A stretch of 64,000 nucleotides of DNA from Podospora bellae-mahoneyi (GCF_035222275.1 NC_085884.1:1054001-1118000); one strand, 5' to 3'. Positions 19,703-31,404 are shown, counted from the first letter of the stretch. Notes: generated by a model not told the origin, from the letters alone. Numbers and translations: made by a program.

Positions 19703-20265
19703 AGAGAAGGAGAGATTTCAAGACGGTGTTGATTAATGGTTATAGACTGTTAAGTGTTATAGGATGATATCTGGGTTAGTGTTTATTTTCAGATGAACGT
19801 GGGATGCGGAAAGGTCTAATGGGTTACAAGGAAGTTTGGATAATTGTAGTATACCTATATTTTGGATAGGTGCTGTATGTATAGTGGAAGTCGGAAGGAT
19901 TTGTTATGTTTACGAGAACATTGGGGCAGGTTTTCTTCTTTATCTAACAATTGAATCTTTAACCTATGACCTGCACTTGTACCCAGCCGTAGGCCTTTAA
20001 CATCAAGTACCTTATTCTGTACATGTTTGCATTCTTATCACTTATCTCGGGCGTTTGCAATCTTTAACAGGCGCTTGCACGCCCCATCATCTCCTCCCAT
20101 GTCAAATTGATTGGACAACAACCGCTAGTGTTCGCCACCCCGTTCATGCCCAATATTTTATCCTTCCCCGCCGCCGGGCATTCCCATATCACACACTCAT
20201 ACCTACCTACCTGATCTTCCATCCGTCCCGTCTTATGCGTGTCAGTTCATTCCCACCATCACAAA
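19703..20265. other. intergenic, no gene seen
   Basis: AT-rich 3' region of the preceding gene and the leader of the next. Short open stretches only. Confidence 0.5.
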
Positions 20266-21003
20266 ATGTCCAAACAATCCACCCCCACCAAAACCCCAAA
20301 ACCACCCCCCTCCATCATCTCCACCCAAATCGGCTCTGACTACGACGACCTCGAGAACGACCCCCCAACACCCCCCTCCACCTCCTTCTCCTTCGCCAGC
20401 CCCTCCACCTCCCGTGCGCCATCTCCGCAGCGTCAGAAGATGTGCATCCCTCTGTCCCTCCCATATTGCAAAGAGGGTGCGATCCCTACACCAGGAAAGA
20501 CTTACATCATTACCGCACTGCATCTTCCTTCCTCGCCGCATCCTCATTGCCCCACCGATGATGAAGACAGCAGCAACCAGATCCTGAGGGCCATGACCCT
20601 ATGTGGGGGGCAGCTCAAGCTGCAGGAGCTACGGCGGATGAATGTGACGACTGGGTGTTGGTTCTGGGAGTGCATCACCAAGGAAGGATGGCTTGGTTTT
20701 AGGAATGTGGCTAGTGGGACATATCTGGGCCAGAATGGAAAGCTGGAGGTGGTGGCGACTGCTCAGCACTGTAAAGCATGGGAGTGGTTTTGCGTGAGGA
20801 GGGTTCCGTTTGTGGATCGAGCTGGGGGGAAGGAGAAAGAGAGGGATGGGTATGTGTTGTTGATAAAGCATTGGGATACTTTGAGGTGGGTGGATGTGTC
20901 GATTGTGCCGGATGGGACGGTGAATAAGGAGAGGTGGTACTTGGCGGGAACGGACAGGGCGACGGTGTGGGGGTTTGTCGAGGTTGGGGAGCATGATGGG
21001 TGA
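20266..21003 (+). CDS. uncharacterised protein, family 'PGxTY...W.C' (member 1)
   Basis: One exon of 245 codons starts MSKQSTPTKTPKPPP. The first ~65 residues are Pro/Ser/Thr-rich and disordered. The folded part opens with PTPGKTYIITALHLPSS and continues with GCWFWECITKEGWLGFRNVA, GTYLGQNGKLEV, AWEWFCVRRVP, then LLIKHWDTLRWVDVSIVP and ATVWGFVEV. The rhythm of short strands with W-x-W/C signatures suggests an all-beta, perhaps beta-trefoil-like, fold; that is inference. The same order of motifs occurs in the gene at 25188-25898 and the decayed gene at 26287-27076, so three relatives lie within 7 kb. No signal peptide is seen, so a cytosolic or nuclear place is likely. It faces the P450 gene tail to tail, 162 bp apart. 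Confidence 0.7.
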   Translation: MSKQSTPTKTPKPPPSIISTQIGSDYDDLENDPPTPPSTSFSFASPSTSRAPSPQRQKMCIPLSLPYCKEGAIPTPGKTYIITALHLPSSPHPHCPTDDEDSSNQILRAMTLCGGQLKLQELRRMNVTTGCWFWECITKEGWLGFRNVASGTYLGQNGKLEVVATAQHCKAWEWFCVRRVPFVDRAGGKEKERDGYVLLIKHWDTLRWVDVSIVPDGTVNKERWYLAGTDRATVWGFVEVGEHDG

Positions 21004-21165
21004 GGTGATGGGGTTGGGACGACATGGATGGTTGCAAGTATGAACGACGTTTATTCGATCGTGATACAACGTTTGATAAAGCTCGGAAGCGCTTCTGAAT
21101 ACATAGTAGGAGTGAAGAAACAACCACCGGATAGCCTTTGCCTTCACCGCACCCAAAGTTTCGCC

Positions 21166-22799
21166 TCAAGCCTCCCTCCTCGTAATCGTCACATTCATAT
21201 GCTCATGCAGCGTCGCCCCATAGTTCCAATACTCAAACGGCTTCGCCGGGTCAGTCATGGCAAAGTCATATCTCAAAAACAACTGTCGGTCCCAATTGTC
21301 AGCATCATTCCCATGCAGCTTTGATCAGACCAGCAACGAAAAACACTCACCTCGAACAACACCTTTCTCAACTCGGTATACGCCAACTTCTTCCCCAAGC
21401 ACTCCCACCTTGTCCCCGAAGCAAACACCAACCCCTGCGTCAACTCCATCTCCTTCAACCTCTTGGGGTCCCTCTCCTCCACCCACCTGCTCGGATTAAA
21501 CCTGTCTGCATCTTCCCCAAAAACACTCTTATCCCTCATGACGGTAAACTCAGATATCCCCACTGCCGTGCCCGCGGGGACTTGATATCCGCAAATGACA
21601 TCATCCTTGTCCGAGCACTTGAGCTGCAATCCCGAGATAGGCGGCCACATTCTCAACCCTTCCTTGATGACCGCATTCAGATAACCTAGTTCGAGCGCCT
21701 CAGCGTCAGCAATAACCGGCCTGGTGACCTTCCCCAACCTGATCGCGTTGTCGATTTCCGCCTGAAGAGCACCGTACGCGGCGGGGGTGGTCGAAAGATA
21801 AAACACCGTCATCCTCAGCGCCGTGGCGGTAGTGTCGGTCCCCCCAAACAGCATGATCATCACCTCCGCCTCGACTTCTTGACGAGAGAGGTTACTCTCC
21901 ACAAACCGCTGGAGGATGTCCTCCTCCCCTTTGGCCTTGTTCTCGTACCGGGCATCAACCCTGTCTTTGATCAGCCCAAGCAGCTTTCCCATCCCGTTGT
22001 TGTCATGCGGTTTGGGCAGCAGGCTTTTCACCAGGGGGTTGTTCATCAAGGAGATAGTCACCGGAAACAATCCGAGGGTGGTGACGGTGGGGATCATGCC
22101 CTCCAGGGTGCTGATCGTGTTGTTGAAATCCTCGTCAACATCCAGATACCCAAAGGGAGTGGTGAACCCCAGCGCGGAGGTGGTGTCTTGGGTGAAGTAA
22201 AGGAACTTGCGCGCCATGTCCATGGGTCGGATGCCGGTTTCCTTGGAGGAGACGTATTTTTTCTCGATAAGCCCCAGAAGCTTCCCGACTTGGGTGTCGA
22301 TCACGCCTTCTTGTGTGGTTATTCCTTTGGCGTTATACCCCGGGAGGACGTTGCTGCGGATGCGGTGGTGAACTTTGTTCTCGTTGGCGGTGAGGATGTT
22401 GTCGTTGGCTGGGTCGAAGCGGAAGCCGTTGTACCAGACGTCGCGGTGCCAGCCTGAGTGGACGGACCACATCCGGCGGATCTCTTTGGTGTCGCTGCAG
22501 ATGAGCCTGTTGTGATGATGGAGTTAGTCTGAACACGCGGGACGTAGGCGAGTTTGAGGGTGTCGTTACCAGTTCGGTCCAACCCTTGCCAACGGTCCAT
22601 ACTTGCCGGCGACTTCGGCGAGCGCATTTGGGATCCTGCCCGCCATGGTTTTTCTGAAAATCCATGATCGAGACAGTGCCGCCCCGGCAGGGCCGGGGAT
22701 ATGCCGGAGCCGGAGATAGGTCTTGATCCTGGACGCAAAAATGTACAAGACTGATGAGACCAGAACGCCCGTCAGGACGAGGCTGTTGAAGATGACCAT
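21166..22799 (-). CDS. microsomal cytochrome P450
   Basis: Three exons: 22799-22570, 22506-21351 and 21282-21166, joined in frame by introns of 63 and 68 bp (500 residues). The N-terminus has a membrane anchor (LVLTGVLVSSVLYIFASRI) and a proline hinge (HIPGPAG). The I-helix motif is GGTDTTATAL, the ExxR helix is KEGLRMWPP, and the heme loop is FASGTRWECLGKKLAYTELR, one residue longer than the textbook FxxGxRxCxG. This heme variant is common among fungal P450s of the benzoate/pisatin-demethylase-like group; I would not name a CYP family. It is expected to hydroxylate a lipophilic substrate at the ER with a CPR partner. It lies 6 kb from the oxidoreductase group at 29-40 kb and could feed it, but there is no direct evidence. 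Confidence 0.9.
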
Positions 22800-23939
22800 C
22801 TTTCACCCTTTTTGCTCTTTTACGAGAAAAAGAGAGAAAAAGACCAGGAAAGCATGCGACGGTCCCTGGGACATCTGCCCCCGGTGGGATGGGACCCGGC
22901 CTTTTCATCAAGCCTATCCTTGATACCCTTGAAGAAACCCACAATGACCTGCATGAGTCTGCAGCTCAAAGTGGTATTCCGACCCTGTAGACGACCCTTG
23001 ATAGTGGATTCAATGGCTTTGTATGGGGTACGTAGTAAGCCATTCGCCAGTGAGAAGTCGGAATTCGTCATGAACCTTGTTTGTGAGGCCTGTTGCAAAA
23101 AGTCGTGGCATGCAGGCCACTGCTTCCGTATCAGATAGTTGCTGCGCCACCCCTTCTTGAGAACTGATGGATTGGGTAAGCGTGCGGGGCCAGATGCCGG
23201 GTTCGCATGGCAGTTTTGTGGTTTTGGGTCTTGGTAACACAAATCATTCGTCGACAGATCTTGTGTGTGCATGCGAGTGGTTGTTAATGGCCGAATGGTT
23301 TAACCGCCGATCACAGTCAGCTTTTGCGTGTTTCTTGTTCGGTGAGATAAGCTGCCGGGTGGTGGTTGTTATTAAGCAGCAATTCGCCTCTGACGATACT
23401 GGATTGGATTGTGGCCGAATGCCCAAGTGGTGACGCTCCAGATGTTCCAAGAAGTGTTTATTAATGCTGCCCAGAAGCCCACTTCAGCCCGGCTCAGTCA
23501 TCAAACAGCAGGTGTAGTGGGTAGCGATTCTGGTTGTAGCCTATTGGATCATAGCTACGACTGACCGATTGTCCTTACTGAGCCTCGAGACGTGCTCGTG
23601 TCTTCGTGCATGGATCAGATGGGAGGAGGGGGGTGCTGGTGAGTGGTTTTCAGAAAAGACCAGTAATCAGAAGGCGGGAGCGCGTCACCCATCGCAACCC
23701 TAGGTACCTAAGGTACCTGCTCAACAATCGTGCCCAACTCCTCTGGGCAATACTTTTCGCACAGTGTCTTCATGTTGGTCATGACACTAAGCCAACGTGT
23801 TAGCCCTGATCTTGACGCCAAGAAACACAAAAAGCAAGGCAGCACGACTCACATCTCTCGAGGATCTGACCCCGGAATAAGAACCGCAGCCGAAAGATCA
23901 AAGCGGAGCGAGTACAACAGATTCGTATCATCCCACTCC
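22800..23939. other. intergenic, no gene seen
   Basis: Upstream of the P450. A minus-strand frame of 150 codons (22820-23272) has no family likeness and no splice support. Near 23700 is a palindrome-like TAGGTACCTAAGGTACC, a word also met near 9545. Confidence 0.45.
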
Positions 23940-24869
23940 TCAACTACCCCCATCATTAACACCACCACCCTTGAGTCTCAACTTGTTGAAAGATAAAGGC
24001 CTACCAGGTTCATCAGGCGGAAAACACCGCTTATACTGCTCCACATACTCCTTCCTACTCAGCGTATGCCTCACCGCCCTCCAGTTCCCAATCTCGTGTT
24101 CGTTGTGGGCGTACAAGGCCATTGGATCAAAGACAAATGGCTTCCCAGTTGTCTCATCAGCAGCGCTGTTCTCATCCCAGAGGTCACCGTGGATCAAGCA
24201 GGGCCTGATCTTCCCTTGCAAGGGTTCCCACTTGATGACGTCGTAAGGGTTTGGTGCCGTAGCAGGGAGGTTTCGTGGAAGCCAAAATTCTACTGTGGGG
24301 GAGATGAATGTCTTGTGGAGATGAGCGAGCTGGGCGACGAAGGCTTGCGGGGCGGGTGGTTTGAAGTCCGATGTGGTTGGAGGAGGCGAGCGAGAAGTAA
24401 GACGTAGATTCTGTGGTCTCGTCCCAGAATGAACCCCAGCCGTAGGCTTCGGGTACTAAAGAGGGGGACACCGAGCCAATTGCGTTCAATCCAGAGATTT
24501 CGGCTGTGATCATTCCTTTGGCAGTGGCACCCAGGGATCGCCCGGGTGCTCTCTAGAAGATAAGACTGTCAGCAAGTAAGGTGGCCAGTATGAGAGCGAG
24601 GACCGTCCACGAAGCTGGAGGAAAAAATCTCCGACACTGCGATCGGGAAGTTGCGCTGTGATCTTGGTGGTCTGGTCCCCAGAGCGATCTTCCGTAGTGT
24701 CTGGCGCCGATCAACTTGGAGCCTTTGGTGGGAAACTGTGCGCCTCAGTTTCTTGTCTGGCAGATGGTTCCAGTCTTGGAGAAAAAGTTTCACCCAGTTC
24801 GGGCTTGGGAACAGGCCCAGAAGGTGCTTCTGTTCCGACGTGGCGGTTGAGCTCAGCCAAGTCGGCCAT
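23940..24869 (-). pseudogene. decayed fructosamine-kinase-like gene
   Basis: Pieces of a fructosamine/ketosamine-3-kinase (aminoglycoside-phosphotransferase fold) lie in order but not in one frame. The start is MADLAELNRHVG at 24869. Next comes an N-lobe strand (KITAQLPDRSVGDFFLQ), reached only past an in-frame TGA. Then ITAEISGLNAIGSVSPSLVP and EAYGWGSFWDETTEST follow, with an acceptor-like TCTAGAG just before. A frame change near 24390 leads to AFVAQLAHLHKTFISP and the catalytic loop PCLIHGDLWDENSA, with metal-binding FVFDPMALYAHNEHEIGNW, and a normal stop. In the family, HGDLxxxN and the following D are catalytic; they are intact here. At least one stop and one frame change have no good intron to explain them, so the gene is taken as broken. 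The family repairs glycated lysines. Confidence 0.6.
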
Positions 24870-25187
24870 TCTGTCGATATTTACAAATCTCAAAAGAAGA
24901 AGAACAAGGAGAACGGATGAAGTATAAGCGCGATAGTGAGTTGGGTACTCGGTTGATTTTAAAATAATAATAATAATAATTCAACAGTGCAGCCTACGCA
25001 GTGCGAATTCAGTGGTGCTTGTTGGTTGGTTGGCACGAACTGGCTGTTGGTCACGAAGGATGAACCGCCAACAGGATAACCTGATGGACAGGTGACAAAG
25101 CGGCAAAGCCTAACGCGACAACATCAATCCTCTGTTCTGTGGACGAAAGAAACAGCACCCGATTCATTGACAGGGCCTATCTTACAG
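24870..25187. other. intergenic with (AAT)n run
   Basis: An (AAT)n microsatellite lies at 24961-24980. Otherwise nothing was seen. Confidence 0.5.
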
Positions 25188-25898
25188 CTAAGGGCCCGAA
25201 ACCCTGATAAACTCCCACCCAATTGGCTCCCCTCTCTTTTCAAACGCCAGACACCCTCTCTTCACCTCTGCCACAAGCCCAACCTGGTCGTCACCGAGCC
25301 GCTTCCCTCCTTTAGAGAGACACGTCTCCTTGAATTTGATCTTGTCCAAGACGGGATCCCTCCTCATTTCCCAATCCACCGAAACCACCACCTTGCCATC
25401 AGAGTTGAGCTTCACGTCCAGCAGGATCCAGCGTGTGCCATTGTCTTCCAGCCACGGGCTCTTGAGCCGTATCATTGTCTCGTCGCCAGCGATGTCCTCA
25501 AATGTCCATTTCCAGCTAATGTGCGGCGACTCTTCTGGATTGTGCGACGACGAGATCAGGAAAAAACGTCGCTTGGTATGCCCGAGGATGCAGCCGGTTG
25601 TAGGCACACGTAGGAGGTATGTTTGCCCAAGTGCTGGGAACGTGTCCGGGACGACCTTTGGCCCGAGGAAATCGCTAGGAGATTGTGCCTTTGGTGCTGG
25701 TGGTGGGCAATCGGGCATTTCGATATCGGTGGAACCGTGAGCGGAAATGAGCAAGTTGGCCAGGCTCATTTCAGATGCAGAGTCGTGGGCTGTCGAACTA
25801 TTGATAAAAAAGGACGGGAAATTCGGCTCGTTGCCGGAAACACCGACTTGGTCGATGTCCATTGTTTCTGTTAGGGCCTCGTCAGTGGATGTCGGCAT
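25188..25898 (-). CDS. uncharacterised protein, family 'PGxTY...W.C' (member 2)
   Basis: One exon of 236 codons starts MPTSTDEALTETMDIDQVGV. The first ~85 residues are acidic and disordered. The folded part begins FPALGQTYLLRVPTTGCILG, then ISWKWTFEDIAGDETMIRLK, then a Trp-containing strand pair and GEPIGWEFIRVSGP at the end. Motif order matches the gene at 20266-21003 (PTPGKTYIITA, WFWEC, final hydrophobic strand). An alternative start exists: ATG 25927 followed at once by a GTAAGC donor (25923), with CTGAC branch and CTAACAG acceptor. That would give MET-MDIDQVG and replace the first 12 residues. No signal peptide or membrane segment. Function unknown. Confidence 0.65.
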   Translation of the reverse strand: MPTSTDEALTETMDIDQVGVSGNEPNFPSFFINSSTAHDSASEMSLANLLISAHGSTDIEMPDCPPPAPKAQSPSDFLGPKVVPDTFPALGQTYLLRVPTTGCILGHTKRRFFLISSSHNPEESPHISWKWTFEDIAGDETMIRLKSPWLEDNGTRWILLDVKLNSDGKVVVSVDWEMRRDPVLDKIKFKETCLSKGGKRLGDDQVGLVAEVKRGCLAFEKRGEPIGWEFIRVSGP

Positions 25899-26210
25899 TT
25901 TCGTCGCAATGTATTGTGCTTACCCATGATGGCAAGATTTGAAAATGTCTCGAGTGAAAATTTCTAGGTATTCACTGCTGGCTGCTGCCGGAACACACGC
26001 TGATGTAAATTTGTAATCGAAAGTGGGTGTGTGGGAGTCGAAATCTGGACGACAGGAGCAAAGAAGGAGCTCAAACTTCCTCGATGCTGGAGCCTGACTC
26101 AGCAAACAATCTCAGGGAGCATACTGGAAATGACTGCGTCGGGGATCTGTACGTGTCAGCTGCGAGGGCAGGAAGCTCATGGGTCACCAGGTAAGTATCT
26201 GTGGCTAGCA

Positions 26211-26258
26211 GACACATACAAACACACAAACACACACACTCACAGAGAGAGAGAGAGT
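26211..26258 (+). repeat. (CA)n/(GA)n microsatellite
   Basis: A compound dinucleotide run, CA-rich followed by uninterrupted GA units, lies upstream of member 2 and downstream of the decayed member 3. Confidence 0.8.
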
Positions 26259-26286
26259 AGAAGATCAGATGAAGAATTTCAACGCA

Positions 26287-27076
26287 CTATAGCCTGTTGA
26301 ATCTTTGATCCATTTCGAGAAATCCTAGCCTCAGTTCTCCTGTTGCTGTATAGATTTTATCTACCCAATTTTGTCGCACAAACGTCGATTTGACAGCTCT
26401 AGGAAAGTGGCTATTCTCCGTATGAGTCTCCAACCCAGCAAGGTTGATGTCCTTTTTAGCTTTCTGAGGGCACTGAAAAAGAGATGGATATCCTACCCTT
26501 GTCATCTCCTCCAATCTATCAACAGTATCCAACCCAGGCCTCTCACCACCGACTCCCTCCAGCTTTGCATATCTGTATGTTGAATTGTTCTCCGAGGTAG
26601 AATCAGACCACATGATCCCCTCGCCCATCTTTGTTATATATCAAACCAAATGGTTCGATGGCCCCCTCAGTCCTGTTAAGCTTGATCTTTAGCTCGCCCG
26701 CAGGCGCTCTCCCTGAGAAGTTGACAGACTGTCGACCCGTGGGTCTGACAGGAGTCGGCGTAGCTCCAAAGTCTGATCCCTCCTTCGCTACCCCACACTC
26801 CCACAGACAGGTCCGATCGCCCTGTGGATGGTATGGAGACAGATCGAACCGGAACCTAGGCCAGTGATTTGGATTGTGAGGCAGGATACTAAAGGAAATG
26901 GCGTGGCCAGTGTCATAGTCTCAAATAACGTAGATGTGGCCAGGCTCAGGGATCGAGTCTTGACGGAGGGGAAGAGTCCCGTGGGGCCTGGGTGCAGAGA
27001 AGTCCAACCGCGAGCGGCGGCAGAGAACTTTCTGAGCGGCGGGGCGACGCTTGGTGTTGGCGCTGGTTGGCTTCAT
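26287..27076 (-). pseudogene. decayed third member of the 'PGxTY...W.C' family
   Basis: From ATG 27076 the frame reads MKPTSANTKRRPAAQK, then PEPGHIYVI, then a TGA at 26923-26921, then DYDTGHAISFSILPHNPNHW, TCLWECGVAKEGSDFGA and VRPTGRQSVNFSGRAPAGEL. Near 26640 the coding signal moves to another frame (MGEGIMWSDSTSENNSTYRY onward), closing at 26287. PGHIYVI and CLWECGVAKEG correspond to PGKTYIIT and CWFWECITKEG in the gene at 20266-21003. No intron with GT-AG ends explains the TGA or the frame change. A 5' leader intron seems preserved (CAG then GTAAGC at about 27160, acceptor CCACAG at about 27085), so the gene was once normal. Confidence 0.55.
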
Positions 27077-29094
27077 GGTTACTGCTGTGGAGAGAGGACA
27101 GTTATTATTCGATCCAGGACAGAACATCACCCATGAAGAGCCTGAAGACATGATGCTTACCTGACACTTGAGGCCCTATGAGAACTGATAAAAGCGACTT
27201 GGGCAGTATTTTGGTGGTGCGGAAAGCCTTCGTGTTTCTAGTGAGATGTCGGTTGGCAGCTGTGATGGAAAACAGACTGTTCTTCTCGCAGTTGCCTTGC
27301 CACGACCCACTGTATTTGCACAGCAATAAAAAGGGAAGTAGTAACAACCCCCCAGCTGTGAAATTGAGTATAGGATTATTGCAAAAGAGACTATATATAC
27401 TGGCTTTGCAAACATGCTAGACCGTCATTCAAGCATCAAGCTTTTTGTGCTGATCCAAGAATCACAGTGAAATTGATAGTTGAGAGAAGTTCTCGAGTTC
27501 CCTTCTCAGTGGAACCATTCTCCTCTTTGATGAAAGACGTTGTGGAAGCATTGCGGACTTCTGTACGATTTCTTGAGGTCAGCTCATGCTTCAAATCGAC
27601 AAACTGGACGTTACTTGGCAATAATAATTTTACTTACGTGACGAAAGGAGTTTCTTCGCCGTCCTTGAGAAGCTTGTGTCTTGTGGTCTGAAGTCAACGC
27701 GGCAAGCGGTGGGTTGCCAGTTGGAGGTGGTGACAAGAGAGAGAGAGCAGAAGAGTAAAAAGTGGCGGGGGCAAAAGTAAATCTGCAGGCAGCGAAATGG
27801 AAGGTGAGTCGCTCGAGTGCAGGGACAACCTCCAGCTTTTTCAAGCTTCCACTTTCTCGCCAGCGAGGTCAACACTGTCAGAGTACCTGCTCGATTACGT
27901 AGCTGGGACTATGGTTGCAGCCCAGTACTCTCTGGTGGTGAGAGATGGCAGTTTGTGGTTTGGTCAAACGGGGAAAGAGCGTGAAACAAACACCTCCTGC
28001 AGTAATGGTGAATTGTTAATTATGAGACACTGAAAGAGGATGCCAACGCTTTCAAAGCAAGGCAACCTACGAATGTTTCAACAACTTTAGTCGCCTTTTA
28101 CTACCTAGTCCATCTTCGCAAGTGTGACAGTCTCTTGTTCTGCCTGAGCCTCATCAGTCCTGGTGTTTACACTACTTCAGTTATATACATGTGGCAGGAC
28201 GATTACATAGGACTCAGATTGCTATTCTTTCGACGTAGCATGACTGCCAAATCAAACCTACGAGAACTGGTGAGTAGTGCCTGTACTCAGCGGCGACCGA
28301 TCTGTTATGTATCTTTTGAGGTACATCTGAGGTGTCGTACCAAAAGGACGTCCTTGGCCACGGAGCCAAGGCAAGGGGTATATCTTCACATGAGAGACTG
28401 TCAACTGGGTTGAAATCTGGTCGCCAACATCCCTTTCGATACCCTGCTACATCAACAAGCTCCCTACCTAAGAACTACTTTTGATTCTCCATGGTTTTGT
28501 TTGTTGAATCATTGCTCCTATACTCCACCCTTTGCTTGCTTTCTGGGCGTAGCTACCTACCATAACATCGTGCCTGGAGGGAGTTCCTTCAGGCTAGTGT
28601 GTTCTGCACAACCACATGCTCAACCACATGCTTCACGATCCCTCCATCGGAACAATTCCGACATCTCTACTCCTCACACAAAGACCATCATCCTGGCACG
28701 ATCCTACGCTAGCCGTTCCCCAGATACTTGCACCCAATCACAATCCTATATCAGTGGGGCCAAGCCGGGGTAGCTTCTCCACCAACAACAGCAGCCCCGC
28801 ATCGGCATCATCAGAGCAAATCAGACGATCGACAGCCTCAAATCCCAACCAATCCAACCAATCCCAACCAACCCCAACTTGTGTTTCAAGGACACAAAGA
28901 ACAGCCCATAAAAGTTGGGGTATGCGGGGAGTTATAGCGACCGCCACTGTCCTATTTTGTTCCCGCCTGTCATTGTGCGTACCACAACACCACCTTCCTC
29001 GCGACACACTTGGCTACAGCCCGAGTGAGACAAACGCGCGCGCCTCACCATCTTCAATAAAGCCAGCCGCCAATCACAAACCACCACCGCAACC
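27077..29094. other. long gene-poor stretch, possible gene debris
   Basis: Two kilobases hold no convincing gene. On the minus strand near 27500-27690 a GTAAGT donor, GCTGAC branch and ACAG acceptor sit in order, next to a coding-looking piece (VRNASTTSFIKEENGSTEKG), which may be debris of another gene. Near 28840-28880 is a short tandem of AACCAATCC-like units upstream of the alcohol oxidase start. Confidence 0.4.
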
Positions 29095-31404
29095 ATGCCA
29101 GCACCACCACCACCATCAGCATTATCATCATCATCATTATCATCACCAAAAGAAATTCCCCTCCCCGACTCAATCGACTTCCTCTCTGAATCACAATGGG
29201 CCGTCTTCATGGCCCTAATGGACACCATCGCGCCCGCGATCCTGCCCCCAAAGTCCATCGCCTCTTCCGACAACAACGCCCCCGATGACAAGTCAGTACT
29301 GAGGCTCTCACAACAAGAATACGCCGCCGCCGCCTCCGAAATCCGCGCAGCAGTCTCCCCCCACGAGGTCACCGCCGAGACAATCGAGTCCTACCTCCGC
29401 GAACGCCCCAGCGACAACCCCATGTTTGGAAAGATCATGAAACTCGTCCTCAGCGGCCTGCCCCCGTCCAAAAAGAGGGAGCTGAAGATTCTCTTGAGTG
29501 TCTTGTCCACCAGACCAGGATCCTTAATCCTCACATCGTACGGCACGCCACTGCCCCAGCTTGGGCTGGAGGATAGAACCAGGGTTTTGGAGGGTTGGAG
29601 GGAGAGCAGGTTTTGGGCTGTCAGGGGGTTGTTCAAGTCGATGACTACGCTGGGCAAGCTGGGGTTTTTGAGGAGTAGTAATACTTTTGCGCCGTTGACG
29701 GGGTTTCCTTCTGTGCCGAAGGAGTGGGTTGCTACTTCTTCGTTTCCGTTTGAGTTTATCAGGCCAACGGCGGAGGTTGAGACGGACGTGGTGATTATTG
29801 GATCGGGGTGCGGGTCAGGGGTGGTGACGAACAGGTTGGCGAATACGTTTGGCAAAGGGGTCAAGGTTTTGGTTTTGGAAAAGGGGAGGCATTTCGACGC
29901 GTCGTATTTTCCCATGTCGCAGACGGTGGGGTTGTCGGCTATGTTTGAGGCCGGGGGGGTGGTTGAGTCGGATGATGGGTCGATTACTGTTACGGCGGGG
30001 AGCTGTTTTGGGGGTGGTGGGACGGTGAACTGGAGCGCGTCGTTGCAGCCGCAGGATTTTGTCAGGAAGGACTGGGCCGAGACGTACAAGATGCCTTTTT
30101 TTGACGGGAGGGAGTTCCAGGAGTGTTTGGATCATGTTTGGGAGAAGATGGGGGTTACGGATAAGATTACGCCGAACCATGGAAATCAGGTGCTGTTAAA
30201 TGGTGGGAGGCAGACGGGGTGTAAAAGGTGCAAGATTGTGCCGCAAAATACGCGCGGTCAACCGCACAACTGTGGTTATTGCACTTTGGGATGCGCCAAT
30301 GGTGAGAAGATGGGACCTGTGAATGGATGGTTCCCAGAGGCTGCTGAGAAGGGGGCTGTAGAGTTTATGGAAGGGTTCAGGGCTGAAAGAGTCCTTTTTG
30401 ATGAGAAAAAGAAGAGCAAGAAGGTGGCCTGTGGTGTTGCGGGCGTTTGGACCCCCAAGGAAGGCGGAGAGCCGATCAAGGTTGTCGTCAAGGCCAAGAA
30501 GGTGGTTCTCAGCGCTGGCACGCTGTGGAGTCCGGTGGTTCTGATGAACAGTGGGATCAAGAACCCCCAGGTTGGCAAGAACCTGTATTTGCATCCTGTC
30601 AACTTTGTTGCCGGTGCTTTCGATGAGGACATTCGTCCTTGGGAGGGTGTGTGGGTCCTATCAGTTTCGGTGCATGATCAAAGCTAACAGCATCCAGGCG
30701 GCAGTCTCACGACGGTGGTTGGCGATTTCGAGGACATCGACGGCAAGGGTCACGGCGCCAAACTAGAGGCCATGTCCATGATGCCCAGCTTGGCACTTCC
30801 GTTCCTCACATGGCGCTCTGGAAGCGACTACAAGCTGATGGCGGCCAAGTACCGCCACATCAACCAGTACATCTCCATCATCCGTGACAGGGACACTGGA
30901 TACATTTACAGAGACCCCTATACCGGCGACCCTCGTATCTCGTACACGCCGTCCGATTTCGACCGCGCCCACAACTTTGTCGGTGTTCTCGAGCTCTGCA
31001 AAATTCTGCATGCGACTGGAGCGAGAGAAATCCACCCTTGTCTGCCTGGCTTCCAGCCATTTGTTCGGTCTCAAGGCGACTCAAAGAAGACGGACAAGGC
31101 GTTCAAGAAGTGGCTCAGGAAACTGAAGAAGCATGGCAACAAGCCACCTGTTGCGCCGTTTGTCTCGGCTCATCAGATGGGTACCTGCCGCATGAGCGCC
31201 AAGGCAAAGGACGGTGTCGTTGACCCTCGTGGTAGAGTGTGGGATACCGAGGGACTGTATGTGGCCGATGCCAGTGTCTTCCCTACGGCCAGCGGTGTCA
31301 ACCCTATGGTCACGACAATGGCTCTTGCTGATTGGGTTGCGAGGGGTATTTGTGAGGACATCAAGGACGAGCTGGTTGTTGAGAAAGTGCCTTCGAGGTT
31401 GTAA
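29095..31404 (+). CDS. long-chain (fatty) alcohol oxidase, GMC family
   Basis: Two exons, 29095-30646 and 30698-31404 (51-bp intron), give 752 residues. The FAD-binding loop is VVIIGSGCGSGVVTNRLA near residue 232. The family-specific cysteine cluster is KRCKIVPQNTRGQPHNCGYC with LGCANGEKMG after it. Near the C-terminus are HQMGTCRM and ASGVNPMVTTMALADWVARG, the substrate and FAD-cap segments typical of long-chain alcohol oxidases from yeasts and plants. These enzymes turn fatty alcohols into aldehydes with release of hydrogen peroxide and are membrane- or peroxisome-associated. The N-terminal ~200 residues, before the FAD domain, are also usual for the family. It is convergent with the Baeyer-Villiger-type gene (111 bp between stops). 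A role in using the alcohol set free by ester cleavage is inferred from the neighbours. Confidence 0.92.

Noticed and set aside
27430-27875. possible two-exon gene near 27.5-27.9 kb
   Set aside because: Good donor, branch and acceptor exist, but the flanking frames do not join into a protein with any recognisable or balanced sequence; noted only as debris.
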